Source: Aliiruegeria sabulilitoris (GTDB taxonomy: Bacteria; Pseudomonadota; Alphaproteobacteria; Rhodobacterales; Rhodobacteraceae). Taken from it: a DNA stretch of 64,000 nucleotides. Shown in pieces: positions 15,961-23,741 of the stretch. The position numbers were made by a program, and so were the translations under genes. Each line of letters starts with the position of its first letter. Positions within the stretch are counted from its first letter, which is position 1. The notes beneath the pieces are model-generated. The model made no database searches. It had not been told where the DNA came from and saw only the letters and a program-made list of their open reading frames with translations. The stretch is from positions 186,001-250,000 of the forward strand of contig NZ_LOAS01000001.1 of assembly GCF_001558155.1 (NCBI RefSeq), given 5' to 3'.

Positions 15961-16491
15961 TCACACCCCGTCCGGATAGAGTTTCTGTTTCATGTGCGCT
16001 CGCGGATCGTGGGTCACACGGCCCGGACGCTCGGCATAGGTCTGCTGCGAGTAGGCGAGGCTGTCGAAGTCGCGCCGGTAGGGCGGCAGGTCGGTCCAGC
16101 CTTCGAGGATGAACTCGTCGTCGATCCGGGGCGATCCGGGGAAATTGATGCCGAACATCTCCTTGAGCTCGCGCTGGTAGGTCTCCGCAGTGGGCCAGAG
16201 ATCGTGGATGCTGTCGCCCTCGGCCTCTTCCCTGTCGAGCATCACGCGGATGCCGAAGGTCACGTCCTCGGCACGGTTGTTGAGCATATAGGTGAGCTGA
16301 AACAGCCCCTCTTCCATCCAGTCCACGGCCGTCAGCAGGACAAGATGGCTGAACCCCTCCTTGTCGCGTAAATCCAGCAGCAGGCCGCGCAGGTATTCCC
16401 GCGGCACTGTGAAGAAGGCGAGGCCGGGGCGCTGTCTTTCGAACTGGCCCAGGTGATGGCGTTGTTTCAGTCTTGCATGTATGTCGCGCAT
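15961..16491 (-). CDS. NuoC / 30-kDa-subunit-like protein
   Basis: A 176-residue homologue of the NuoC subunit of complex I and of group-4 hydrogenases (MbxK position). The family hallmark Y-Q-R-E-L-K-E-M-F-G-I-N-F near residue 118, followed by P-P-Y-R-R-D-F, is clear. The ATG at 16491 is used here; a GTG at 16500 in the same frame overlaps the NuoB-like stop as GTGA and would add three residues, which is equally plausible given the tight coupling in this operon. The long open frame upstream overlaps the NuoB-like gene and is a shadow. It stops one base before the NuoD-like start. A structural subunit linking the NuoB- and NuoD-like proteins. Confidence 0.88.
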   Translation of the reverse strand: MRDIHARLKQRHHLGQFERQRPGLAFFTVPREYLRGLLLDLRDKEGFSHLVLLTAVDWMEEGLFQLTYMLNNRAEDVTFGIRVMLDREEAEGDSIHDLWPTAETYQRELKEMFGINFPGSPRIDDEFILEGWTDLPPYRRDFDSLAYSQQTYAERPGRVTHDPRAHMKQKLYPDGV

Positions 16492-16496
16492 TTCCG

Positions 16497-17189
16497 TCAC
16501 CAGTTGTAATCCGGCATGTCCCAGTCCTTGATCACGGACTTCTGGTTCTCTTTGTAGAACGCGAAGTTTTCGGCGTACTCGTTCGCCCCTTCGCATTTTC
16601 CGGCCTTGATCAGTTTCTTGAGATCCATGAAGCCGGCGAGCAGCGCCTCGGGGCGCGGCATGCAACCGGCGATGTAGAGATCGACAGGCAGGTACTGGTC
16701 CAGCTTCTTGATCGTGTTGTAGCTGTCCCAGTACATGCCGCCATTGATGGTGCAGGAGCCGAGGCCAACCACGTATTTCGGCCCCTGCATCTGCTCGTAG
16801 GCGCGGATCGCGCGCTTGAGCGTTTTCACCGAGAGATAACCCGAGATCATCAGCAGGTTGGACTGACGCGGGGTCGGCCGCCACTGGATGCCATAGCGGT
16901 ACGCGTCGAACCGCGGGGTCATCAGCGGACGCATCTCGATGGCGCCGCAACCGGTACCGAAGCCGAGAATCCAGAGCGAGTTGGCCCGCGCCCAGTTGTA
17001 GAAATTCTCGACGATCGGGATATAGGCCTTGGGATGCACCTTCGGCGCCGCCTCGCAGAAATAGTCCTTGAGCGGCTCGATCTCGATTTCCTGACCATCG
17101 GGTGTCGTTACGGTCCGGGGACGCAGCTCCTCCCGCAGGGGGAACTCCTTTTCGATGTTCTTCAGGAACTTGTCGTCAACGTCTTTCAT
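16497..17189 (-). CDS. NuoB-like iron-sulfur subunit with altered N2 cysteine motif
   Basis: A 230-residue homologue of NuoB (MbxJ position), which carries the terminal [4Fe-4S] cluster next to the active site. Cysteines are visible at C81 (G-T-G-C-G-A-I-E), C146 (G-S-C-T-I-N-G-G) and C176 (G-C-M-P-R-P-E), matching three of the four ligand positions. The tandem Cys-Cys of complex I, and the second Cys of the hydrogenase C-x-x-C, is reduced to Cys-Gly (C81-G82). C45 or C199 might supply a fourth ligand. The protein has a 40-residue N-terminal extension over bacterial NuoB. It lies 3 bases after the NuoH-like gene and overlaps or abuts the NuoC-like gene. Confidence 0.88.
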   Translation of the reverse strand: MKDVDDKFLKNIEKEFPLREELRPRTVTTPDGQEIEIEPLKDYFCEAAPKVHPKAYIPIVENFYNWARANSLWILGFGTGCGAIEMRPLMTPRFDAYRYGIQWRPTPRQSNLLMISGYLSVKTLKRAIRAYEQMQGPKYVVGLGSCTINGGMYWDSYNTIKKLDQYLPVDLYIAGCMPRPEALLAGFMDLKKLIKAGKCEGANEYAENFAFYKENQKSVIKDWDMPDYNW

Positions 17190-17192
17190 ATC

Positions 17193-18098
17193 TCACACCG
17201 TCAGGATTGCGAGCACGCCCACGGGCAGGCCCCATTTCAGGAAGAAGCGGATGGATTGCTCGACGCGGAAGCGCGGGTGAACCACGCCGATCACGGCCGG
17301 GATCATGTAGAGCAGGAAGACCTTGATCGCGAATTCCGCCCAGTTCGTCGCCCCGCCGAAGAAGATATTCATGTAGATGATCGTCTTGGCGATGGGGAAG
17401 ATCACGCGGTTGGTCTGCATCAGCGCCAGGTAGGCCGAGTGATATTCCGTCGGCGGGCCGATCGGGATCTCCTGCGGCGCGATCACCACGTCGAAGGGCG
17501 AGCGCATCGTCGTGCCGACATAGGCGAACATCGCGGCCGCGACGGCGATCGGGTTGGTGAAGAGCGTCCAGTTGAACAGCCCACCCTGCTGCGCCGCCAC
17601 GATCTCGGTGATCGAGAGCGTCTGGTACTGGATGGCGATTGCGTAGATCGCCAGCGCCATCGGCAATTCGGCCGCCGTCACCTGCGCGAGCCCGCGCGAG
17701 ACGCCGATGGCCGAATGCGGGTGTCCGCTTTCACCGGCGCCAAGCGCCATCCCCAGGGTGCCGAAGAAGATGAAGTAGAGCGCCAGAATGAGGTCTCCGG
17801 CGAAGGAGAAGTTCTGCGCCCAGGCGCTTCCGTAGATCGTCGGCACGAAGAGGATGAGGCCGATCCCGCCCGAAAGCCGGAAGACCGGGCCGAGATAGTA
17901 CATCACGCCATGGCTGATCTTCGAGCGGAGCGCGAAGTTCTTCACCAGGTCGATATAGTTCTGCCAGACCGGGATGCCCGGCCGTCCGCCGACCCGGGCG
18001 GCGAGCTTTTGCACCACCGCCGTCATCAGCAGCCCGTAGTTCAGGATGATGAACAAAGTGGCGAGCGCGTAGGGAACTTGGATCCACTCGAAGGTCAT
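17193..18098 (-). CDS. NuoH / group-4 hydrogenase membrane-anchor-like subunit
   Basis: A 301-residue membrane protein with about eight hydrophobic segments, homologous to NuoH and to the MbxM/HycD subunit that anchors the peripheral arm. The diagnostic loop A-R-V-G-G-R-P-G-I-P-V-W-Q-N-Y-I-D near residue 34 and the acidic S-P-F-D-V-V-I-A-P-Q-E-I-P-I-G-P region near 200 are present. The length is nearer to group-4 hydrogenase anchors than to the 320-330 residues of NuoH. It overlaps the large antiporter-subunit gene by 4 bases. Confidence 0.9.
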   Translation of the reverse strand: MTFEWIQVPYALATLFIILNYGLLMTAVVQKLAARVGGRPGIPVWQNYIDLVKNFALRSKISHGVMYYLGPVFRLSGGIGLILFVPTIYGSAWAQNFSFAGDLILALYFIFFGTLGMALGAGESGHPHSAIGVSRGLAQVTAAELPMALAIYAIAIQYQTLSITEIVAAQQGGLFNWTLFTNPIAVAAAMFAYVGTTMRSPFDVVIAPQEIPIGPPTEYHSAYLALMQTNRVIFPIAKTIIYMNIFFGGATNWAEFAIKVFLLYMIPAVIGVVHPRFRVEQSIRFFLKWGLPVGVLAILTV

Positions 18099-21000
18099 GC
18101 GACGCCTCCCATGGCGATCAGGTAAACGGCAACCACGAAGAGCAGCACATGCGCCGCGTAGGTCTGTCCGTTGCCGGTGTAGAAGCGGCGGGTGAACTCC
18201 GCCGCGCCGTTAACGCCGTCCGTCACGCCGCCCCAGAAGGAGGTGACGACCGGTGTTTCAAGAATGCCCATAGCCTTGCGGTAGGGGGCGAAGAAGTTCC
18301 ACGCGAAATGCGTCGTCTCGGGGCGGTAGGGCCGCTCGGCGGAGAAGACGATGTTGAACTGCTTCACCTTCTGGGCGTCGTGGTTCTTGGCGATCAGGAT
18401 CAGGAAGACCGCGACGAAGACCACCGCGATCACCACCATGATCGCGACCGGGTTCCAATAACCGAACTCGGACGTGATAGCGCGGCCTTGCCAGACAAGC
18501 GGTTGGTCGCCGAAGATCGAGCCGATATAGCCATCAACCTTTTGCAGCGCCATTCCGGGCAGCACGGCAAAGGCGATGAGGAACACGGCGAAGATCATTT
18601 GCGGCAGCACCAGCCAGAACGGTGCCTCCTTCAGCTGCCGATGCGGATCTTTCAGTTGCCCCAGGAAGATCGTGTGGATCAGCCGGAAGAGGTAGAGGAA
18701 GCCTATCGGACCCGCCATGAAGATCAGGATCAGCGGCAGGCGCAGGTTGGCATCCATGATCGCGTTGTAGAAGATCCACCGGCCGCCGAAGCCCGAAAGC
18801 GGTGGAACGCCGGACATGGCGATGATCCCCACCAGTACCGAGACGAAGGTGAAGGGCATCAGCGTGATCAGCCCGCCCATCTGGTACATGAGCTTGGTAT
18901 GGGTGCGCTTGTAGACGCCGCCCACGGCAAGGAAGAGCATCGACTTGTAGACGTAGTGGTTGATGACGAACATCATCGCCAGCAGCCAGCCGAGGTGGTT
19001 CATCAGCGCGACGCCGAAGAGCGCATAGCCCATCTGGCTGATCGAGCTGTAGGCCAGCAGCCGCTTGGCGTCTTCCTGGAAGATCGAAAGCACCGCGCCC
19101 AGGAAGGCGGAGATTGCACCGATCCAGGCGAGCACGACCGTCAGGTCGACACCCCAAAGGCTCTGCCGGCCGAGTTGCATCAGCATCACGAAGAGGCCGA
19201 AGAGCCCCGCCTTCAGCAGGATGCCGGAGACCATGGGCGAGACATCCGTTTCGGCCTCGGCATGTGCGCCGGGAAGCCAGATATGGAGGCCCATGGCCGC
19301 GGTCTTGGTCATGAAGCCGATCGCCAGAAGGACGAAGACCCAAGGCGCCAGTTCCGCCGTGACCGTGCCGAGTTGGTCAAGCGCGAAGGGCTGGATCCCG
19401 CCGGAGGCAAGCGCGAAGCCCGCGAGCAACGCAAAGGCGCCACCGAGCGAGAAGAGCATGTAGCTCAGCGCGTGCGGTTCCGACATCCGACCACGCAGGA
19501 TTAGGAAGTAGGACCCAAGGGTCATGACCTCCCAGGCTGCGAAGAACTCGAAGAAGGTGGTCGCTTCGAGCAGCAGCGCGAGACCGGCATACATTGCCAT
19601 GGCTGACGGGTAGAAACCGATCCGCCGTCCCGTCTCCGAGAAGGAGGCGAGGAGAATGACAGCCCCGCCGGGGATCATTACGACCGCGAAGATCAGGCGC
19701 ATCGGGTCATAGTCACCGTAGACCAGCGCGAACCAGCCGAGCAGCGCCGCGATGGCGAGCACGTTCTTGAGTTTCGCAGGGAGCGGCTCCAGGGCGATGA
19801 ATGCCACAACAGCCAGCACCGGAAGTGTTGCGAGAACATTGTGCTGTCCCGGGATCGCGCCCCAGATCCAGCCAAGGGCCCATCCGCCGGCGACGGCTGC
19901 GAAGGTGATGCCACAATCCACCATGTTGGCGGAGAGCCCGCTTTCCGGCGCTTCGCGTTTGATGGCGAAGCCGAACCAGCGAAAGAGATAGGCGGCTTCG
20001 ATCAGCACGCCGAGCAGGATCAGCCCGAGAATCGGCAGCCGCCCCGCGGCCACGAGCGCCTGCGCAAGGTCCCACTTGGCGTAGAAACCCGGGAAGGGCG
20101 GAAGACCGACGAGCATTGCGATGAACGTGGCGAAGGCCAGCACCATCGGCGCGCGGGCGCGGATGGCGGCCCAGTCCTGAAGCTTGCGACCGCGAAGGAT
20201 GGCGGACATCCAGAACAGGCCAGCCTTGGCCACGGCGTGGGACAGGACAAGCCCGCCCGCGACGTAGAGATAGGCATCGCCCAGCACATCGCGCTGGCCG
20301 ATCACGGCGAGCACGAGACCGAGTTGACCGACCGAGGAATATCCGAGCAGGCGGCGGTCATTGTCTTGCCGAAGCGCCACGACATTGGAGCCGACAAAGC
20401 TCAGCAACCCGATACCGGTCAGAAGCGGCAGCCACTCGGCACCGGCAGGTGCGACGACCTTGTCGACAACGAACAGCGCTGCGCTGCCGGTGGCGGCCGA
20501 GAAGATCGCCGAGAAGCCGGGATGCGCGCTGGTGTATATGTCGAGAGCCCAGCCATTCGCCGGGAAGGGCTTGAGTTCGATCACGAGCGCGATCAGCAGC
20601 AGGAACATCGCCAGGGCCGCGCCCTGCGCGGCGACAGGGGTCGCGCCGATATCGTCGATATTGAGCGAGCCGTTCGCGTGATACGTGAAGATGATACCGA
20701 CCAGCAGCAGGATCGCGATGATCTGGCTGACCACGAGGAATTTGAAACCGGCGCAAACGGCGCGGGTGTCCTCGGAGAGCAGCACGAGGCCGGCGGTGGC
20801 AATGGCCACCAGTTCGATGAAGACGAAGATGTTGAAGAGGTCGCGCGTCATCACGAGGCCCGAGATGGCCATGACCAGCACCAACAGTACCGCCATGCCG
20901 CCGCGTCCGAGGGTGAGAAGCTGCGCACGCAGCGACAGCGCCGCGAGAAACCCGGTGAGGGTGACGGTCGCAAGCAGTGCGGCTTCGGCGATACCCACGC

Positions 21001-21223
21001 GAAGGTTGATCGCAAAGGGCGGGGCCACGCCGGCTGTATGGATCTCTGCTGTCTGCGTGGCGCCGGTGGCGAGGGCCACGAGCCACATGACGCTGATCGC
21101 GGCCATGGCGGCCAGGGCAGCAAGCGTTACGCCGAAGAGGAGGGTCTTGCGGGTAGATCCCAGCAGCCCAAGGGCGAATGCCGTGCCGAGGCCAATGGAA
21201 ATTATAAGGACCGGGCTTACCAT
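18095..21223 (-). CDS. Fused double antiporter-like subunit (MrpD/NuoN-type plus NuoL/M-type), MbxH-H' fusion
   Basis: A 1042-residue membrane protein with over 25 hydrophobic segments in two tandem antiporter modules. Module one (about 1-490) resembles MrpD/NuoN with the helix-5 glutamate in N-I-F-V-F-I-E-L and the helix-7 lysine in H-A-V-A-K-A-G-L-F. Module two (about 500-960) resembles MrpD/NuoM with E in F-F-A-A-W-E-V-M, K in F-M-T-K-T-A-A-M-G-L and I-L-L-K-A-G-L-F, and K in Y-V-Y-K-S-M. A final helix and tail (960-1042) follow. In mbx operons these are two separate genes at this same place. Frame is continuous with no stop or shift. Overlaps its neighbours by 7 and 4 bases. Predicted role: Na+ and/or H+ translocation. 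Confidence 0.88.
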   Translation of the reverse strand: MVSPVLIISIGLGTAFALGLLGSTRKTLLFGVTLAALAAMAAISVMWLVALATGATQTAEIHTAGVAPPFAINLRVGIAEAALLATVTLTGFLAALSLRAQLLTLGRGGMAVLLVLVMAISGLVMTRDLFNIFVFIELVAIATAGLVLLSEDTRAVCAGFKFLVVSQIIAILLLVGIIFTYHANGSLNIDDIGATPVAAQGAALAMFLLLIALVIELKPFPANGWALDIYTSAHPGFSAIFSAATGSAALFVVDKVVAPAGAEWLPLLTGIGLLSFVGSNVVALRQDNDRRLLGYSSVGQLGLVLAVIGQRDVLGDAYLYVAGGLVLSHAVAKAGLFWMSAILRGRKLQDWAAIRARAPMVLAFATFIAMLVGLPPFPGFYAKWDLAQALVAAGRLPILGLILLGVLIEAAYLFRWFGFAIKREAPESGLSANMVDCGITFAAVAGGWALGWIWGAIPGQHNVLATLPVLAVVAFIALEPLPAKLKNVLAIAALLGWFALVYGDYDPMRLIFAVVMIPGGAVILLASFSETGRRIGFYPSAMAMYAGLALLLEATTFFEFFAAWEVMTLGSYFLILRGRMSEPHALSYMLFSLGGAFALLAGFALASGGIQPFALDQLGTVTAELAPWVFVLLAIGFMTKTAAMGLHIWLPGAHAEAETDVSPMVSGILLKAGLFGLFVMLMQLGRQSLWGVDLTVVLAWIGAISAFLGAVLSIFQEDAKRLLAYSSISQMGYALFGVALMNHLGWLLAMMFVINHYVYKSMLFLAVGGVYKRTHTKLMYQMGGLITLMPFTFVSVLVGIIAMSGVPPLSGFGGRWIFYNAIMDANLRLPLILIFMAGPIGFLYLFRLIHTIFLGQLKDPHRQLKEAPFWLVLPQMIFAVFLIAFAVLPGMALQKVDGYIGSIFGDQPLVWQGRAITSEFGYWNPVAIMVVIAVVFVAVFLILIAKNHDAQKVKQFNIVFSAERPYRPETTHFAWNFFAPYRKAMGILETPVVTSFWGGVTDGVNGAAEFTRRFYTGNGQTYAAHVLLFVVAVYLIAMGGVA

Positions 21224-21576
21224 TTCAGCTCCGTAAAGTTCGAGATATCAAGGCTGTGACGCAGCCGGAACAGCCGGTAGGCATAGGCGAGCATCAGCGC
21301 TGTGATGCCGAGGCCGATGACGATGGCGGTGAGGACCAGCGCCTGCGGCACCGGGTCGATAATGCGCTGCGACGCTTCGGCCACGGGGACCGCCGCGTCG
21401 AGGATCGGCGCGGTCCGTCCCGGCATGTAGCCCACGGCGACGAGCACGACATTCACGCCGGTATCGGCGATGGTGAAGGCCACGATCATGCGCAGGATGT
21501 CACGATTGGTCAGCGCGCCGTAGAGACCGGCAAGGATCAGCACAAAGCCTGTTGCAAGGGCGATCTGGGCCATCAT
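21217..21576 (-). CDS. MrpC/MnhC (NuoK-like) antiporter subunit
   Basis: A 119-residue protein with three hydrophobic segments, the MrpC/NuoK-like subunit (MbxG position). Features include L-A-G-L-Y-G-A-L-T-N-R-D-I-L-R near residue 15, I-A-D-T-G-V-N-V near 40 and P-V-P-Q-A-L-V-L-T-A-I-V-I-G-L near 78, the last being highly conserved across MrpC and NuoK. It overlaps the upstream MrpB-like gene by 4 bases and the downstream fusion gene by 7. It forms part of the ion-translocating membrane arm. Confidence 0.9.
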   Translation of the reverse strand: MMAQIALATGFVLILAGLYGALTNRDILRMIVAFTIADTGVNVVLVAVGYMPGRTAPILDAAVPVAEASQRIIDPVPQALVLTAIVIGLGITALMLAYAYRLFRLRHSLDISNFTELKW

Positions 21577-22274
21577 GCATCCTCCGTTTCATGCAGGGAT
21601 TCGAGGATCGAGGAGAATTCCGCACCGACCTTGAGCCCGATCAGGATCGAGATGAGCGGAATTGCTCCCGCCGAGAGCATGGTGCCAAACTGGCCGAGCG
21701 GCAGTATCCCGTTGTCGAGAAAACCTCCGGCGTATGCCATGCCTGCAAGCCCGACGAGAACATAGAAGGTTCCGGAGAAGCTTTCGATCCGCGCGATCAC
21801 CGTGTGACCGAAACGGCGGGAAGGTTCTGCCAGCAAGCTCAGCAACACGCCCGAAGCGAGAATGGCACCGCCCTGGAAGCCGCCACCCGGCGTCAGGTGG
21901 CCATTCATAATGACATAAGCACCGAAGAGCGCGATCAGCGGTGCCAGCATTCGCGCCCCGGTGACAAGCAGTTCGCCCGAAGGCAGAAGGCCCGCTCCGG
22001 ACGCCCCTTTGGGCGTTTTCGACTGCGACAACACGAGCGCTATGATCGCGGAGGTCAGGAAGAGAACCGTAACCTCGCCCAGCGTGTCGAGACCGCGCCA
22101 GGTGACGATGATGCCGGTCACGATATTCGGGGCCCCGACCTCGCTCTCGGCATTGGCTGCGTAGTAGGCAGCGGTGCGGTTCAGTTCCGCATCCGGGACG
22201 TAGCCAGAGGTAAGCGTCCAGAAGGCAACGCCAAGCAACGCGACCATGAGTCCGATCACAACTTTGCGGATCAT
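21573..22274 (-). CDS. MbhE-like plus MrpB domain fusion subunit
   Basis: A 233-residue membrane protein. Residues 1-95 resemble the last domain of MrpA (the MbhE-like part: G-L-D-T-L-G-E-V-T-V-L-F, residues about 60-72). Residues about 105-225 are the MrpB domain with N-G-H-L-T-P-G-G-G-F-Q-G-G-A-I-L-A near residue 123. In archaeal mbx/mbh operons these two are often separate genes; here they are one continuous reading frame. It overlaps both neighbours by 4 bases. Role: membrane-arm subunit of the antiporter module. Confidence 0.85.
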   Translation of the reverse strand: MIRKVVIGLMVALLGVAFWTLTSGYVPDAELNRTAAYYAANAESEVGAPNIVTGIIVTWRGLDTLGEVTVLFLTSAIIALVLSQSKTPKGASGAGLLPSGELLVTGARMLAPLIALFGAYVIMNGHLTPGGGFQGGAILASGVLLSLLAEPSRRFGHTVIARIESFSGTFYVLVGLAGMAYAGGFLDNGILPLGQFGTMLSAGAIPLISILIGLKVGAEFSSILESLHETEDA

Positions 22275-22525
22275 TTCTCACCCTCCCGCCGGATCCGGCC
22301 CATGACAAAGAAGAAGAGGAACGTGGTGAGGCCCGAGCCGATGGCGGCCTCTGTCATCGCCACATCCGGTGCAGCGAGGACGACGAAGAAAACCGAGGCG
22401 AAAAGGCTGACCAGCCCCGCCGCCAACACGGCCGTGACCGTCGAGCGGGTGACAAGCGCCACCACAGCCGCGCCGACCATCGCCAACGCGATCACCAGCC
22501 CCAGACCAAGCATCAACGTACTCAT
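22271..22525 (-). CDS. MbhD / MrpA C-terminal (DUF4040-like) subunit
   Basis: An 84-residue membrane protein with three hydrophobic segments that corresponds to the NuoJ-like part of MrpA and to the separate MbhD/MbxD subunit of group-4 complexes. The conserved A-A-P-D-V-A-M-T-E-A-A-I-G-S near residue 50 is clear. The ATG at 22525 follows AAGGAGGGATTGGC, an excellent ribosome binding site, and overlaps the MrpG stop as ATGA. The frame is open upstream but this overlaps MrpG. Confidence 0.88.
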   Translation of the reverse strand: MSTLMLGLGLVIALAMVGAAVVALVTRSTVTAVLAAGLVSLFASVFFVVLAAPDVAMTEAAIGSGLTTFLFFFVMGRIRREGEK

Positions 22526-22857
22526 GCCAATCCCTCCTTGTCCTCGGCCAGAGCGTCGGTTCTGGTCTCGCGGGTTGCAGGAACGCCTGCACGATGCGCC
22601 GCTCGCGCCAGCACTTGCGAAGACAGCGGGTTGGTGAACATCAGGAACAGCGCAATCAGCGCCAGTTTCACGGTCCATTCAGGCATGATCAGCGCCGCCC
22701 CGACGAGGACCAGGATCGTGCCGAGCGTCGTCGCCTTCGTGCCGGCCTGAATACGCGTATAGGTGTCCGGCATCCGCAGCAGGCCGAGACCGGCAAGCGC
22801 AAGGAACACCGTGCCGATGGACATTACGGCGACACCAAGAGTGGTCAGGACGATCAT
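22522..22857 (-). CDS. MrpG/MnhG antiporter subunit
   Basis: A 111-residue protein with three hydrophobic segments, the MrpG/PhaG subunit (MbxC position). The hallmark G-L-L-R-M-P-D-T-Y-T-R-I-Q-A-G-T-K-A-T-T-L-G begins at residue 24. It overlaps MrpF by 4 bases and the MbhD-like gene by 4 bases. Small membrane-arm subunit needed for assembly of Mrp-type antiporters. Confidence 0.92.
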   Translation of the reverse strand: MIVLTTLGVAVMSIGTVFLALAGLGLLRMPDTYTRIQAGTKATTLGTILVLVGAALIMPEWTVKLALIALFLMFTNPLSSQVLARAAHRAGVPATRETRTDALAEDKEGLA

Positions 22858-23114
22858 TGGTCGCCTCCCTCAATGTAACGGGCCGCGACGATGACCCCGA
22901 GGAAAGACAGGAGTGCATAGACCAGCGCAACATCTAGGTAGATGCCGCGGCCCGACACCAATGCGGCCAGCACCAGCCCGGTCACGGCGATCACGGTAAG
23001 GCCGTCGAAAGCGACGATCCTGTCCACGGGGCGGGGTCCGACGACGAAACGCCAGAACCCGAGGGCAAAGGCCAGCATGGCGATGAAGCCGGGGAACAGG
23101 AGTGTATCAGTCAT
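22854..23114 (-). CDS. MrpF/MnhF antiporter subunit
   Basis: An 86-residue protein with three hydrophobic segments of the MrpF/PhaF family. The conserved region is V-G-P-R-P-V-D-R-I-V-A-F-D-G-L-T near residues 25-40, followed by Y-L-D-V-A-L-V-Y-A-L-L-S-F. The ATG at 23114 gives a normal-length family member; it overlaps the MrpE stop by 8 bases and the MrpG start by 4. Confidence 0.9.
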   Translation of the reverse strand: MTDTLLFPGFIAMLAFALGFWRFVVGPRPVDRIVAFDGLTVIAVTGLVLAALVSGRGIYLDVALVYALLSFLGVIVAARYIEGGDQ

Positions 23115-23604
23115 ACATGACCTCCAGGTACTTCTCGAAACCGGCGACGATGGCGTCGGTCGCGGCTTCCGGGTCGGTTGTCCGGGCGACCACCCAGTGG
23201 ACATAGAGCCACTCGTCGGTCATCTCGACGGTCAGCGTTCCGGGGGTCAGGGTGATGGAGTTGGCCAGGAGCAGCCGCGCGACAGGATTGCGCAGACGCG
23301 TGCGCACCTTGACGATTGCGGGCACCACCGGCAGGGCGGGATCGAGCACGACCCGGGCAACAGAAATATTCGCTTTCACCAGTTCCCCAAGGAAGTAACC
23401 GACATATCCGACCGTCGCGCGCGCGGACTCCCCCGTCAGCCGGTAGCCCGACAGGAAATGCAGGCTGCCGCCAAGAAAGAACGTGATGGCGCCCGCAACG
23501 AGGGCACCGACAAGGATCACGTCTAGCGCGAACGCGCCATTGAGCAGCATCCAGAAAAGGAACGTGATGGCGAAGAGTTTGGCTGATGCGAACGTATCGC
23601 TCAT
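23107..23604 (-). CDS. MrpE/MnhE antiporter subunit, first gene of the mbx-like operon
   Basis: A 165-residue membrane protein of the MrpE/PhaE family, first cistron of the operon that ends with the rubrerythrin gene. It starts with two hydrophobic segments (F-W-M-L-L-N-G-A-F-A-L-D near residue 17), followed by the soluble C-terminal domain with the family motif N-S-I-T-L-T-P-G-T-L-T-V-E. The ATG at 23604 is preceded by GCGGAGGCC, a good ribosome binding site; the longer frame upstream lacks one. The operon promoter must lie in the 750-base gap to the right. Confidence 0.9.
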   Translation of the reverse strand: MSDTFASAKLFAITFLFWMLLNGAFALDVILVGALVAGAITFFLGGSLHFLSGYRLTGESARATVGYVGYFLGELVKANISVARVVLDPALPVVPAIVKVRTRLRNPVARLLLANSITLTPGTLTVEMTDEWLYVHWVVARTTDPEAATDAIVAGFEKYLEVMYD

Positions 23605-23729
23605 GAAGGCCTCCGCGGCACTGTTGAGAGCGGGGCGACCCTTCACCTGCGGCGCTCGCTTGTATGCGGAAGCTCCGTGTGTTCGGCGAACGTGGCAGGA
23701 TTGCGCGTCCCGTGACCGCTTTCAATCAC

Positions 23730-23741
23730 ACATTCGAATGT
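23730..23741. promoter_or_regulatory. 12-base palindrome ACATTCGAATGT, candidate operator (copy 1)
   Basis: ACATTCGAATGT is a perfect 12-base palindrome upstream of the MrpE gene. Its inner 10 bases plus one (CATTCGAATGT) recur at the other end of the same intergenic region, which suggests a binding site for a dimeric regulator. The regulator is not known. Confidence 0.4.

Noticed and set aside
12363-16112. A 1249-codon open frame on the plus strand
   Set aside because: It runs antisense through the rubrerythrin, flavoprotein and NuoD-like genes, whose motifs are intact. The product is Arg/Ala/His-rich with no domain, typical of a GC-rich shadow frame.
12981-23604. NiFe hydrogenase (group 4) call for the complex
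   Set aside because: The C-terminal C-x-x-C of the large subunit is absent, the NuoB-like motif is altered and no hydrogenase maturation genes are present.
12981-23604. Ordinary complex I or ordinary Mrp antiporter
   Set aside because: NuoE/F/G and separate NuoA/J/L/M/N genes are missing, while Mrp E, F, G, B and C subunits are present alongside NuoB/C/D/H-like genes.
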